Shown piece after piece: positions 8,832-18,205 of a DNA stretch of 57,872 nucleotides. This DNA is from DATAPE01 sp034667545 (GTDB lineage: Bacteria > Actinomycetota > CADDZG01 > WHSQ01), in the NCBI GenBank assembly GCA_034667545.1, contig JAXDJR010000064.1:1-57872 (forward strand), given 5' to 3'. Within the stretch, counting starts at the first letter, position 1, and each line of letters starts with the position of its first letter. The translations under genes were made by a program, and so were the position numbers. Below the pieces are notes generated by a model. It made no database searches, had not been told where the DNA came from, and was given only the letters and a program-made list of their open reading frames with translations.

Positions 8832-8861
8832 AGCGGGCCCGGGGTCAAGCCCGGGCCCGCT
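8832..8861 (+). terminator. Strong stem-loop terminator after the binding-protein gene
   Basis: A perfect 12-bp stem, AGCGGGCCCGGG at 8832-8843 and CCCGGGCCCGCT at 8850-8861, with a six-base loop. It is followed by a T-rich but interrupted stretch (cttcctggtttt). It separates the permease plus binding-protein pair from the second permease and ATPases and could attenuate rather than stop transcription. Confidence 0.8.
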
Positions 8862-8971
8862 CTTCCTGGTTTTCACGCAGTGCTGAAGTAAACGAAACAA
8901 GCTTTTAGAATCCGGGGACGGCCTTCGCACCGCGGAGACCGGTACGAGCTTCTAGGGGAGGAGTGGGCATC

Positions 8972-9949
8972 ATGATGCAGTACGTGATCCGGCGAGCGCT
9001 CTGGTCGGTAGTGATGCTCATCCTTGTTCTGGCGTTGGTATTTGCCATCTTCTTCGTTCTCCCGGGTGGTTCTCTGCACAAAGCCCCGGGAGCCAAGTAC
9101 CCACCCATCGCTTACACGCTCGCGGGTAAGCACCCCACTCCCCCGGTCGTGCGCTCGGTTGTCGAGCGCCTTGATCTGAACAAACCGATCTATGTGCAGT
9201 TCGCCACCTACCTGGGCAATGCACTCAAAGGAAACCTTGGCTACTCGTACCAGACCCACGAAGCGGTTACGAAGGCTCTGATCCACCGGCTCCCTCCGAC
9301 GATCGGTCTCGCTATAGGAGCATCGATCATCTGGTTATTGATGGGCTGCGGCATCGGCATCATCTCCGCGTTGAAACGGAGATCCTTGCTGGACCGGTCC
9401 TCGATGATTTTTGCCCTCGCGGGCCTCTCATTGCCGACCTTCTGGCTCGGCCTCGTGGCAGTTTTCTTCTTCGATGCGCGTCTGGGCATCTACGACACGG
9501 GGGCCTATGTGGGGATCACCCATAGCCCCATCGGATGGCTGAAGGTGATGTGGCTTCCCTGGCTCGTTCTCGCATTCGTTTCTGCGGCGATCTACTCGAG
9601 GATGGTTCGTGGGAACATGCTGGACGTCGCCGGCGAGGACTACATCCGGACTGCACGAGCTAAAGGATTGACCGAGCGATCGGTCATCCGCCACGAGCTG
9701 CGGAGTGCCCTGACACCTGTCGTCACGATGTACGGACTCGATCTGGGCATTTTGCTGGGGGGTGCCATCGTCACCGAGCACATCTTCAACATCCCCGGCA
9801 TCGGCGCGTACTCGGTCGACGCGATCAGGGATCAGAACATCCCGATCGTTCTGGGGACGACGCTGGTTGCTGCTTTCTTCATCATCGCCGCGAATCTGGT
9901 CGTCGATGTGGTCTACGCGATCCTGGACCCACGGGTTACGTATTCCTAA
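8972..9949 (+). CDS. Peptide/oligopeptide ABC transporter permease, DppB/OppB type
   Basis: Second membrane subunit of the importer. I chose ATG 8972, with GGGGAGGAG at 8955-8963, over an in-frame GTG at 8963 that would overlap the ribosome-binding site. The 325 residues begin with the DppB opening MMQYVIRRALWSVVMLILVL. There is a periplasmic segment with ERLDLNKPIYVQFATYLGN and NLGYSYQTHEAV, then the cytoplasmic EAA loop DYIRTARAKGLTERSVIRHE. The C-terminus has LLGGAIVTEHIFNIPGIGAY, a strong family signature. It pairs with the DppC-type permease at 5887. Confidence 0.94.
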   Translation: MMQYVIRRALWSVVMLILVLALVFAIFFVLPGGSLHKAPGAKYPPIAYTLAGKHPTPPVVRSVVERLDLNKPIYVQFATYLGNALKGNLGYSYQTHEAVTKALIHRLPPTIGLAIGASIIWLLMGCGIGIISALKRRSLLDRSSMIFALAGLSLPTFWLGLVAVFFFDARLGIYDTGAYVGITHSPIGWLKVMWLPWLVLAFVSAAIYSRMVRGNMLDVAGEDYIRTARAKGLTERSVIRHELRSALTPVVTMYGLDLGILLGGAIVTEHIFNIPGIGAYSVDAIRDQNIPIVLGTTLVAAFFIIAANLVVDVVYAILDPRVTYS

Positions 9950-9991
9950 GCCTGCAGCGCTAGCCCAGAAAATGGCTATGCTTGTGCGACC

Positions 9992-11019
9992 ATGACCGGC
10001 GAAGTCCTACTGGAAGTCCGCGACCTCCACGTTCACTTCCCCACGCCGGATGGTCTCGTAAAAGCAGTCGATGGACTTTCGTTTGAAGTACGCCGAGGGG
10101 AGACTTTCGGCATCGTGGGCGAATCAGGCTCTGGCAAAAGCGTTACGTGCCTGACGGCCCTGGGGCTTACGAATCTAAAGTCCGCAAAGGTGTCCGGAGA
10201 GATCCTCTTCAAGGGCAGCAACCTCCTCACGCTCGACAAAGAGGAGCTGCGGAAAGTACGGGGCAAAGAACTGGCGATGGTCTTCCAAGATCCATTCGCT
10301 TGCCTGCACCCCTTCTACCGTGTGGGCGACCAGATCGTCGAGGCTATCCGCTGCCACGAGAAGACGTCCTCGCAGGCAGCCAAGGAGCGTGCGGTCGAAG
10401 TGCTGGCCGCGGTTGGTATCCCGAATCCGCGTGACCGCTTCAAGGACTATCCCCACCAGTATTCGGGAGGCATGCGCCAGAGAGCCATGATCGCCATGGC
10501 TATCGTGCACAACCCGGACCTGCTCATCGCAGATGAGCCCACCACTGCACTTGACGTGACGGTGCAAGCTCAGATCCTCGAGTTGATCGAGAGGGTGAAG
10601 CAGGACTTCAACATCGGCGTCATCCTCATCACCCACGACCTCGGCGTGATCGCTGATGTGGCGCAAGCTGTGATGGTGATGTACGCGGGACGGGCGATGG
10701 AGATCGGACCGCGCGACTCGCTCTTCGCCCATCCGCTCCACCCCTACACCTGGGGCCTGCTCGAGTCGATCCCGAACATCTCTCAGAAGGGCGCGCGGTT
10801 GGTTCCGATCGAGGGATCACCGCCCTCACTGATCCGAGTGCCGCCGGGTTGTCCTTTCCATCCCCGTTGCCCCCATCGGTTCGAGCCTTGCGACAAGGAG
10901 ATCCCCGAGTTGATAGACCGGGGCGGGGGCCATCCCGAAGCCTGCCACCTCACCGCTGAGGATAAGCAGCGCCTCTGGGTGCAGCGTCATGACAGGAGAC
11001 ACACCATGCCGGCAGCGTC

Positions 11020-11023
<4 letters not shown>
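9992..11023 (+). CDS. Peptide ABC transporter ATPase, DppD/OppD type
   Basis: First of two nucleotide-binding subunits (343 residues). It has Walker A GESGSGKS, Q-loop MVFQDPFACLHP, signature SGGMRQRAMIA, Walker B DLLIADEPTTALDVT and the switch His in LITHDLG. The C-terminal oligopeptide-type extension contains GCPFHPRCP and two further cysteines, the pattern that binds a 4Fe-4S cluster in some members. The 3' end overlaps the next ATPase by ATGA, so both are made together. Confidence 0.95.
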
Positions 11024-12105
<1,082 letters not shown>

Positions 12106-12164
12106 CGTTTCTGCGGGTTCCGCTACCTCTACTACGGTCACTCCCGACCAGAGATCTGTCCCTA

Positions 12165-12174
12165 ACTACGTAGT
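12165..12174. promoter_or_regulatory. Perfect 10-bp palindrome before the DUF1028 gene
   Basis: ACTACGTAGT is fully self-complementary and ends 6 bases before the GTG start at 12181. A close relative, ACTA-G-CGTAGT at 5815-5825, lies ahead of the first permease gene of the same cluster. A shared regulator site is possible; the evidence is only these two matches. Confidence 0.3.
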
Positions 12175-12180
12175 AGCTCG

Positions 12181-13044
12181 GTGACCTTTTCGATAGTTGC
12201 TCGCGATGCCTCAGGCTCGACCCCGGAGTGGGGGGTAGCGGTCGCCTCGAAGTTTCTCGCAGTCGGCAACGTTGTTCCGTGGGCGCGCGCAGGAGTGGGG
12301 GCTGTGGCTACTCAGGCTCTGGCCAACCTCGCCTACGGCTCTGGAGGCCTCGAGTTGTTGGCGCAAGGCCACGACGCGTCTGCGACGGCGGCCACTTTGA
12401 CGCAAGGCGATGACGAGCGGGAGCACCGTCAACTCGGAATCGTGGATGCCTCCGGCAAGGCGGTTACCTATACCGGCAGCGAATGTATGGATTGGGCTGG
12501 TGGTCGTACGGGCGACGGCTACTGCTGTCAGGGCAACATCCTTACGGGACCCGACGTGGTCGACGCGATGGCCGACACCTTCGAATCGACCCAAGGCGAG
12601 TTCGCCGCGCGTTTGCTGGCCGCCTTGCAAGCAGGAGATCAGGCGGGCGGCGACCGGCGCGGCAGGCAATCGGCCGCCATATTCATAGTCCGCGAGGGCG
12701 GAGGCTATGGAGGAGGCAGTGATAAAGCTGTGGACCTGAGGGTGGACGACCACCTCGACCCCGTTCCAGAGCTTCATCGCTTGTTCTCATTGCACCGGCT
12801 CTACTTTCCGCGACCGGAGGACCTCGAGTACGTCGAGATCGACGCGGCCACCGCCGGCGAGTTGAGAAACCTTCTTTCCCGCCTTGGTTATGACGCCGGA
12901 CCGGGAACAGAAGGCTATGAAGGTCATCTCAAGCGATCCTTGTTCCAGTATGTGGGCACCGAGAACCTCGAGGAGCGCTGGACTGAGTCAACCGAAGTCG
13001 AAGTGGGCGTTCTCGAGCATCTGCGGGCTAAAGCTCGCGACTAG
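12181..13044 (+). CDS. DUF1028 family protein (Ntn-hydrolase-like)
   Basis: A 287-residue member of the DUF1028 family, which has the fold of N-terminal-nucleophile hydrolases but whose substrate is generally unknown. It starts at GTG 12181. It opens TFSIVARDASGSTPEWGVAV, with VGAVATQALANLAYG and QGNILTGPDVVDAMADTFE further on, as in the family. A C-terminal region of about 90 residues may be a separate binding domain (ELRNLLSRLGYDAG is reminiscent of peptidoglycan-binding repeats). It lies 75 bases after the second ATPase on the same strand, which suggests that it processes an imported peptide or amide. That role is inference. Confidence 0.87.
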   Translation: MTFSIVARDASGSTPEWGVAVASKFLAVGNVVPWARAGVGAVATQALANLAYGSGGLELLAQGHDASATAATLTQGDDEREHRQLGIVDASGKAVTYTGSECMDWAGGRTGDGYCCQGNILTGPDVVDAMADTFESTQGEFAARLLAALQAGDQAGGDRRGRQSAAIFIVREGGGYGGGSDKAVDLRVDDHLDPVPELHRLFSLHRLYFPRPEDLEYVEIDAATAGELRNLLSRLGYDAGPGTEGYEGHLKRSLFQYVGTENLEERWTESTEVEVGVLEHLRAKARD

Positions 13045-13059
13045 CCGTTCGCCGGCTAG
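13041..13059. terminator. Palindromic hairpin spanning two convergent stop codons
   Basis: CTAGCCG at 13041-13047 and CGGCTAG at 13053-13059 form a 7-bp stem with loop TTCGC. The left arm contains the stop of the DUF1028 gene and the right arm contains the stop of larC on the other strand. There is no T tract, so function as a bidirectional terminator is uncertain. Confidence 0.4.
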
Positions 13060-14270
13060 CTTCCCGGCGGCCGCGCTAGTTGCTCGGAGTCGGCCTCTTG
13101 CATCGCTGCATGAAGAGCACGAGCGTGGATCTCTTTCAGCGGCAGGCCCGTTACGCGCGCCGCAGAGACCACGTCTTCGTACTCCGGCGCAGTGGTAGTC
13201 ACATCGCCGTGGCGCGAACCGATCTTGACGCGAACCTTCTGCCCGGCAACGTCTACCTCGGTCCAATGACGATCTGCGATCGTGCGTTCCACAGTGGTTG
13301 CGCGTACTCCTAAGGTTGTCGTTTCACGAAAGATGATTTCCATCAGATGCCATTTCTTCACGGCGGCGCACAGGGCGAACAACGTATGTCCCGGCCTGCC
13401 TTTCTTCATCGAGATGGGAGTGACCCAAGCGTCGTACGCGCCGGCTTCGAGAAGTGACTCGATGACGTAGGGAACGAACTCCGGGGACATGTCGTCGAGA
13501 TTTGTCTCGATGAGTATCGCGATCGCATCTGCTGTTAGCCCCGTGGGTTCGTCGAGCGATTCTCCGGTGATGACGCGCAGCACGTTTGGCAGCTCTCCCT
13601 CCCCGGCCCCCGCTCCGTAGCCGGAGCCTTCAAGCGTCATGGGGGGCATCGAGTCGAATCTGTCAGTGAGCACAGCCAGGAGTGCGGCTCCCGTCGGCGT
13701 GATCAGCTCGCGCTGGCCACGTGCGCTCAGTGATGCTCCGCACGTCTGCAGGATCTCGGTAACCGCCGGGGCTGGCAGCGGCAGCTCGCCATGTGCAGTC
13801 TGCACCGTCCCGGTTCCAGTGGCTATCGGCGAGGTGACGACGAGCGCCGGGAGGAAGTGTTGAAGAGCTGCGCAGCAACCGACGATATCGACGATCGCAT
13901 CCAAGCCGCCGACCTCGTGGAAGTGCACGTCCTCGGGAGGGGTGGCATGGATGCGGCCTTCGGCACGGGCAAGCAGCTCGAACACCGCTTTAGCGCGTTC
14001 TTTGATAGCAGGGTCGAGACGAGCCCGGTCAAGGATCGCGGCGATCTCGCGATGGGAGCGAGCGGTCCCGTCTTCGTCCGCAGTGACGATCGCGCGGGTG
14101 CTCCTGAGAGGACCCCGTTGCACCTCCGAGATCTGGAGCTCCCAGCCCTGCAAGCCCAGAGCCTGGAGGCTGTCGCGAACTCGCTCTTCGGATGCGCCTG
14201 CGTCGAGCAACGCTCCCAGAATCATGTCGCCCGACGCTCCCGAGAAGCAATCGAAGTAGAGAAGCTTCAC
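13056..14270 (-). CDS. larC: Nickel-pincer cofactor biosynthesis protein LarC
   Basis: LarC (DUF111) inserts nickel into the pincer nucleotide cofactor of lactate racemase LarA and related enzymes, using CTP. I chose GTG 14270: the family opening KLLYFDCFSGASGDMILGAL starts there, and the codon overlaps the larB stop (GTGA). The 404 residues include the His-rich metal-binding segment EDVHFHEVGGLDAIVDI, SPIATGTGTVQTAHGELPLP, LITPTGAALLA and TNLDDMSPEF. It is a single uninterrupted frame, unlike lactobacillar larC, which needs a programmed frameshift. No larA or larE is in the window. Confidence 0.94.
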   Translation of the reverse strand: MKLLYFDCFSGASGDMILGALLDAGASEERVRDSLQALGLQGWELQISEVQRGPLRSTRAIVTADEDGTARSHREIAAILDRARLDPAIKERAKAVFELLARAEGRIHATPPEDVHFHEVGGLDAIVDIVGCCAALQHFLPALVVTSPIATGTGTVQTAHGELPLPAPAVTEILQTCGASLSARGQRELITPTGAALLAVLTDRFDSMPPMTLEGSGYGAGAGEGELPNVLRVITGESLDEPTGLTADAIAILIETNLDDMSPEFVPYVIESLLEAGAYDAWVTPISMKKGRPGHTLFALCAAVKKWHLMEIIFRETTTLGVRATTVERTIADRHWTEVDVAGQKVRVKIGSRHGDVTTTAPEYEDVVSAARVTGLPLKEIHARALHAAMQEADSEQLARPPGS

Positions 14271-15031
14271 TCCTTGTGAATCTTCCTCAACAGACGCAGA
14301 GCGAACATTGCAGCACCGAATCCATTGTCGATATTGGTTACCACTACTCCCGCCGCGCACGCGTTCAGCATCGCCAGCAGAGCGGCGAGGCCCTCGAAGG
14401 AAGCTCCGTAGCCGACGCTGGTCGGAACCGCGATCACGGGGGCCGAGGCGATCCCGCCCACCAGGCTGGCCAGCGCTCCCTCCATCCCCGCGACCGCGAT
14501 GACAACATCGACATCGTGCAACCGGTCCTGCTCGGCGAGCAGTCTGTGGAGTCCGGCAACACCCGCGTCGGTCACGTGGTGCACTTCGGCCCCGAACGTC
14601 TCTGCGGTCAGAACTGCCTCCTCCGCCACGGGAAGGTCAGACGTACCGGCACTGACCACGGTGATGGTGCCGGTCGCCGGTGCGGACGGCCCCACGGAAC
14701 GAAACACGACCAACCGAGCGGCCTCGTGATGGACGGCTTCGGGAAAATGAGTGTGCAACATGCCCGCTTTGTCCGGGGAAACGCGCGTGGCCAGGACGGG
14801 AGCGGTGGTCGTCTCGAGCATCCGGGCAGCGATAGCGGCGACCTGTTCCGAGGTCTTGCCCTCGGCATAGATGACTTCGGGCAGGCCTTGGCGAAGCTCG
14901 CGGTGCGTATCCAGCCGTGCGAATCCCAGGTCTTCGACCGGAACCTCCTGCAGTTTTCGCAGAGCCGCATGGACAGTTGTCGTGCGCTCTTGCACGGCGG
15001 TGAGCAGGTCTTTCACCTCTTCCGGTCGCAT
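14267..15031 (-). CDS. larB: Nickel-pincer cofactor biosynthesis protein LarB
   Basis: LarB carboxylates and hydrolyses nicotinic acid adenine dinucleotide, the first step of nickel-pincer nucleotide synthesis. It belongs to the PurE-related family. From ATG 15031 it has 254 residues. The N-terminal part contains LGFARLDTHRELRQGLPEVI and YAEGKTSEQ. The C-terminal PurE-like domain has VSAGTSDLPVAEEA, AGMEGALASLVGGI and PTSVGYGASFEGLAALLAML, all standard LarB segments. It is translationally coupled to larC. The start lies 23 bases from the divergent DUF4446 gene. Confidence 0.94.
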   Translation of the reverse strand: MRPEEVKDLLTAVQERTTTVHAALRKLQEVPVEDLGFARLDTHRELRQGLPEVIYAEGKTSEQVAAIAARMLETTTAPVLATRVSPDKAGMLHTHFPEAVHHEAARLVVFRSVGPSAPATGTITVVSAGTSDLPVAEEAVLTAETFGAEVHHVTDAGVAGLHRLLAEQDRLHDVDVVIAVAGMEGALASLVGGIASAPVIAVPTSVGYGASFEGLAALLAMLNACAAGVVVTNIDNGFGAAMFALRLLRKIHKE

Positions 15032-15054
15032 ACCCCAGTGTAGGATGCTGCGTC

Positions 15055-15579
15055 GTGCCGGACCTGACCCTCCATCAGCTAACGCTCGCGCTGATGATTG
15101 TGGCGGCCCTTGCCGTTCTTGCATTTCTCATCGTTCTGATACTTGCTGCGCGGCTGCGCAAGGTTCGCCGCTCCTACGCTCTCTTGCGCGGCGAAGGAGA
15201 GGAGAAGGACATCTTTGCTGCCTTCTCCAGGGTGATCAAGCGTGTCCAGTCCATTGAACAACGGGTCGATCACGTGACAGCCACGCAGCAAGAGGAATCT
15301 CTATTGCGCAAGGGTGCTATGCAGAGATTTGGGTTGGTGCGGTACGACGCATTCGACGATATGGGTGGACGTCTGTCATTCTCCGCAGCGCTCTTGGATG
15401 ACAACGGTGATGGTGTGATCATCTCATCTATCAATGGGCGCACCGAGACGCGGACTTATGCGAAGTTGGTCCGGGGGCTGACTTCGGAAAACAACCTCTC
15501 GGATGAAGAGCGTGAGGCTATCGCGATTGCGGTGGAGGGAAGCGACAGAAGCGAGCCGGCGGCGACTGCCACGAAGTGA
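15055..15579 (+). CDS. DUF4446 family membrane-anchored protein
   Basis: A 174-residue protein of unknown function, matching DUF4446. One N-terminal membrane helix (about 10-33) is followed by basic residues, a likely coiled-coil stretch (SRVIKRVQSIEQRVDHVTAT) and a globular core with the family hallmark MQRFGLVRYDAFDDMGGRLS, then DDNGDGVIISSINGRTETR. The GTG start at 15055 faces larB. Its stop overlaps the serS start (GTGA), so serS is co-translated. Confidence 0.88.
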   Translation: MPDLTLHQLTLALMIVAALAVLAFLIVLILAARLRKVRRSYALLRGEGEEKDIFAAFSRVIKRVQSIEQRVDHVTATQQEESLLRKGAMQRFGLVRYDAFDDMGGRLSFSAALLDDNGDGVIISSINGRTETRTYAKLVRGLTSENNLSDEEREAIAIAVEGSDRSEPAATATK

Positions 15580-16838
15580 TCGACCTCAAGCTTCTAAGGG
15601 ACGATCTCGACTCGGTACGCACTGCGTACGACCGGCGTGGTGGGGTGCCACAGCTGGAAGAGCTTGCCGAGCTCGACAAGCAGCGCAGGCAACTTCTGGC
15701 AGAGGTCGAGAACGTCCGCGCGGAACACAACAGCGCGTCTAGGTCTATCGCCACTACGGCCCCCGAAAACCGGCCCGCAGCGATCGCCGAAGCGAGGGTT
15801 CTGGCCGATCGATTGAAGGAGCTTGAGCCCGAACTGGAGCGCGCTGAGGGCGAGATCGCACGCGTGGCCGGTTACTTGCCGAACCTTCCTCATGAGTCCG
15901 TGCCTCAAGGCTCCTCGGAAGCCGAGAACGTCGTCGAGCGAGAGGTTGGAGACAAGCCACTCTTCGATTTCGAGCCACTCGACCACGCGACATTGGGACG
16001 GCAGCTCGGGATATTCGATGCCGAACGGGGCGCGAAGACCTCGGGATCGAGGTTCGTTTACCTGACCGGGCCGGGCGCGATCCTCGAGTTCGCTCTTACA
16101 CGGTTCGCAGTCGATCTGCTCGGGGGCCGTGGCTTTACTCCTGTGATTACCCCGGTGCTGGTACGGGAGCGCGCGATGTACGGCACCGGGTTCTTTCCCA
16201 CTGAAGAGCGAGAGATCTACAGGATCGAACGGGATGACCTTTATCTGACAGGAACGTCAGAGGTTGCTCTCGCCGGTATGCACGCCGACGAGATCGTCGA
16301 TGCTGCTGAGCTACCCCTGCGCTATGCGGGGTTCTCGACGAATTTCAGGCGCGAGGCGGGCACCTATGGAAAGGACACACAGGGTTTGGTCCGCCTCCAT
16401 CAGTTCGACAAAGTGGAGCAGTTCTCCTACTGCCATCCCGACACGTCATGGGAGGAATACGACTTCATCCTGGCCAATCAGGAGCAACTCTTGCAAGCCC
16501 TGGAGATCCCGTACCGGGTCCTCGTAATGTGTGGCGGGGACCTGGGCCCGATGGCGGCCAAGAAGATCGACCATGAAGCGTGGCTGCCGGCTTCCGATCG
16601 TTTCATGGAGGTGACGTCGGCGACGAATGCCACGGACTATCAGGCGCGGCGCTTGCAGGTGCGTTTCCGCGAGGGCGGCAAGAGTCGCCTCGTCCACACT
16701 CTGAATGGGACTGCATGCGCGATTGGCCGGACGATCGTGGCGCTGCTCGAGAATCACCAGCGGGCTGACGGAAGCGTGACGATTCCGAAATCGCTCCGTC
16801 CATACGCAGGCTTCGACGTCATCGACCCGAAGCCCTAA
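15576..16838 (+). CDS. serS: Seryl-tRNA synthetase
   Basis: A class II synthetase that charges tRNA-Ser. The 420 residues comprise an N-terminal long coiled-coil tRNA-binding arm (about 1-105; LKELEPELERAEGEIARVAG) and a catalytic core. That core has LTGTSEVALAGMH, motif 2 FRREAGTYGKDTQGLVRLHQ, LVMCGGDLGPMAAKKIDHEA and motif 3 VHTLNGTACAIGRTIVALLE. The start is GTG 15576, overlapping the previous stop. A tRNA-Ser(UGA) gene follows after 74 bases on the same strand. Confidence 0.97.
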   Translation: MIDLKLLRDDLDSVRTAYDRRGGVPQLEELAELDKQRRQLLAEVENVRAEHNSASRSIATTAPENRPAAIAEARVLADRLKELEPELERAEGEIARVAGYLPNLPHESVPQGSSEAENVVEREVGDKPLFDFEPLDHATLGRQLGIFDAERGAKTSGSRFVYLTGPGAILEFALTRFAVDLLGGRGFTPVITPVLVRERAMYGTGFFPTEEREIYRIERDDLYLTGTSEVALAGMHADEIVDAAELPLRYAGFSTNFRREAGTYGKDTQGLVRLHQFDKVEQFSYCHPDTSWEEYDFILANQEQLLQALEIPYRVLVMCGGDLGPMAAKKIDHEAWLPASDRFMEVTSATNATDYQARRLQVRFREGGKSRLVHTLNGTACAIGRTIVALLENHQRADGSVTIPKSLRPYAGFDVIDPKP

Positions 16839-16912
16839 CGATTCGGCCCGAGCCCGGCGGATGAGTCACTTGGCGTAGTCGTCTCTTACCCGCGGTGAGT
16901 ATCGTGACAAGT

Positions 16913-16995
16913 GGAGGGCTACGGTAACTGGTAACCGGACGGTCTTGAAAACCGTTGTCCGCAAGGACTTAAGGGTTCGAGTCCCTTGCCCTCCG
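16913..16995 (+). tRNA. tRNA-Ser(UGA)
   Basis: Class II tRNA. The acceptor GGAGGGC pairs with GCCCTCC and the discriminator is G, the serine identity base. The anticodon stem ACGGT/ACCGT has loop CTTGAAA, giving anticodon TGA. A variable arm around GTCCGCAAGGAC and T arm AAGGG-TTCGAGT-CCCTT follow. It reads UCA codons. It is downstream of serS. Confidence 0.95.
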
Positions 16996-17240
16996 CTGGA
17001 TTCCGCAGCACCGTCGCTATGGCGGTCCCCTGCGGCCTGATTCGATCAGACATACTGCCCAGGGTGCCCTTGGGGAGTTCGTCCCCGAGCCGCCCAGCAC
17101 GGTGACGCGTTCGAGCCCCTTGCCCTGCGCTGAACGTTGCCCGGTAAAGACTTGTGCGTTCTAGTTAGACCGTTCGCCATAGCGGTTCCGTGCATCTGAT
17201 TCGACAGGACAGCCAGGTATCCGAGTAAAGGAGCGTTCAA
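16996..17240. repeat. Intergenic region with partial duplication of the tRNA-Ser 3' end and flank
   Basis: Between the tRNA and the next gene, the T-arm/acceptor segment at 16975-16998 recurs at 17109-17132 with 22 of 24 bases identical. The flank at 17011-17063 (ccgtcgctatggcggt onward, including ctgattcga) recurs in diverged form at 17170-17220. No complete tRNA can be folded from the second copy. It looks like a decayed tandem duplication or an old attachment-site footprint. I see no gene here. Confidence 0.6.
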
Positions 17241-18200
17241 ATGGCCAGGTCCATGCGAGCTGTCGTGGCGGCGAACTTCGGGGGCCCGCAGGTGATGGAA
17301 GTGCAACGAATCTCGGTCCCCACCCCGGGGAAGGGGGAAGTACTCGTGGCGATCCAAGCAGCGGGGACCAACCCAGTTGATGCAAGCAACCGCTCCGACG
17401 GGACCTGGGCCGGGCTCTCGCCGCCGATCGTTCCGGGATCGGACGCCTCCGGCGTCATTGAAGCCACCGGTGAAGATGTACTGGATCTGGCGAGCGGGGA
17501 CGAGGTCTTCTACATGTCGGACTTCATGGGAAACCCCATGGGGACCTACGCCGAATACCAGGTTGTGGATGCGGCCATAGTCACGAGGAAACCTGAACGT
17601 CTGTCGCACGTCGAGGCCGCAGCCGTCCCCCTGGCCGCTGGAACAGCGTACGAGGTTGTTATCCGCCGCCTAGACGTACAGAAGGGAGAGTGGGTCCTTC
17701 TCCACGGAGCTGCGGGCGGAGTCGGAGCCTTCGCGCTCCAGATGGCGATCGCGCGTGGCGCTCGGGTGATTGCATCAGCCAGCCTCCCCCGGCACTCGAA
17801 GCTGATGGAGATGGGCGCTTCTGTGTGCCTCGACTATCGAACTCAAGATGTTCCGTCGGCGGCGCGCGACGCCGCGGGAGCCGAGCTCGACGCGGTTGCA
17901 GACTTCGTCGGGGGCGACTTGATCTCCCGGAGCCTCGCGGCCATCAGACCCAACGGCCGTGCTGCCTCGATCGCCTCCGTCGAAGGCGATCTGGAGCTGC
18001 TGATGGATCGAAATATCACGCTGCATGGAGTTCTCGTCCGCCCCGATCGTGTCCGGCTGGAAAAGCTGCGCGAGATGTTGGATGCAGGGACCCTCCATGT
18101 CCTCATCGATGAGGTGCTCCCGCTAGAGGAGGCTGCCCGGGTGCACCTCAGATTGGAGGCCGGCCATGGTCAGGGCAAGGTTGTCCTGCGTCTTCGGTGA
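17241..18200 (+). CDS. Zinc-independent MDR-family NADP-dependent quinone oxidoreductase-like protein
   Basis: A medium-chain dehydrogenase/reductase of the quinone oxidoreductase type (319 residues). GroES-like domain: TPGKGEVLVAIQAAGTNPVD, then PPIVPGSDASGVIEATGEDV. Rossmann domain: LLHGAAGGVGAFALQMAIAR with the nucleotide-binding AAGGVG motif. Structural-zinc cysteines are absent, as expected for this branch. C-terminal LEEAARVHLRLEAGHGQGK is typical. The physiological substrate is unknown. It converges on the dehydrogenase at 18206, which it nearly touches. Confidence 0.9.
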   Translation: MARSMRAVVAANFGGPQVMEVQRISVPTPGKGEVLVAIQAAGTNPVDASNRSDGTWAGLSPPIVPGSDASGVIEATGEDVLDLASGDEVFYMSDFMGNPMGTYAEYQVVDAAIVTRKPERLSHVEAAAVPLAAGTAYEVVIRRLDVQKGEWVLLHGAAGGVGAFALQMAIARGARVIASASLPRHSKLMEMGASVCLDYRTQDVPSAARDAAGAELDAVADFVGGDLISRSLAAIRPNGRAASIASVEGDLELLMDRNITLHGVLVRPDRVRLEKLREMLDAGTLHVLIDEVLPLEEAARVHLRLEAGHGQGKVVLRLR

Positions 18201-18205
18201 CTCCC

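Noticed and set aside
6929..8848. 639-residue open frame on the minus strand
   Set aside because: It is a shadow of the solute-binding protein gene: no recognisable domain, arginine/valine-rich composition, and it is explained by GC-rich codon bias.
14192..15043. 283-residue plus-strand frame
   Set aside because: It is antisense to larB, with no homology.
17109..17132. Second tRNA-Ser after tRNA-Ser(UGA)
   Set aside because: Only the T-arm/acceptor part is present; no anticodon arm or 5' acceptor strand can be found.
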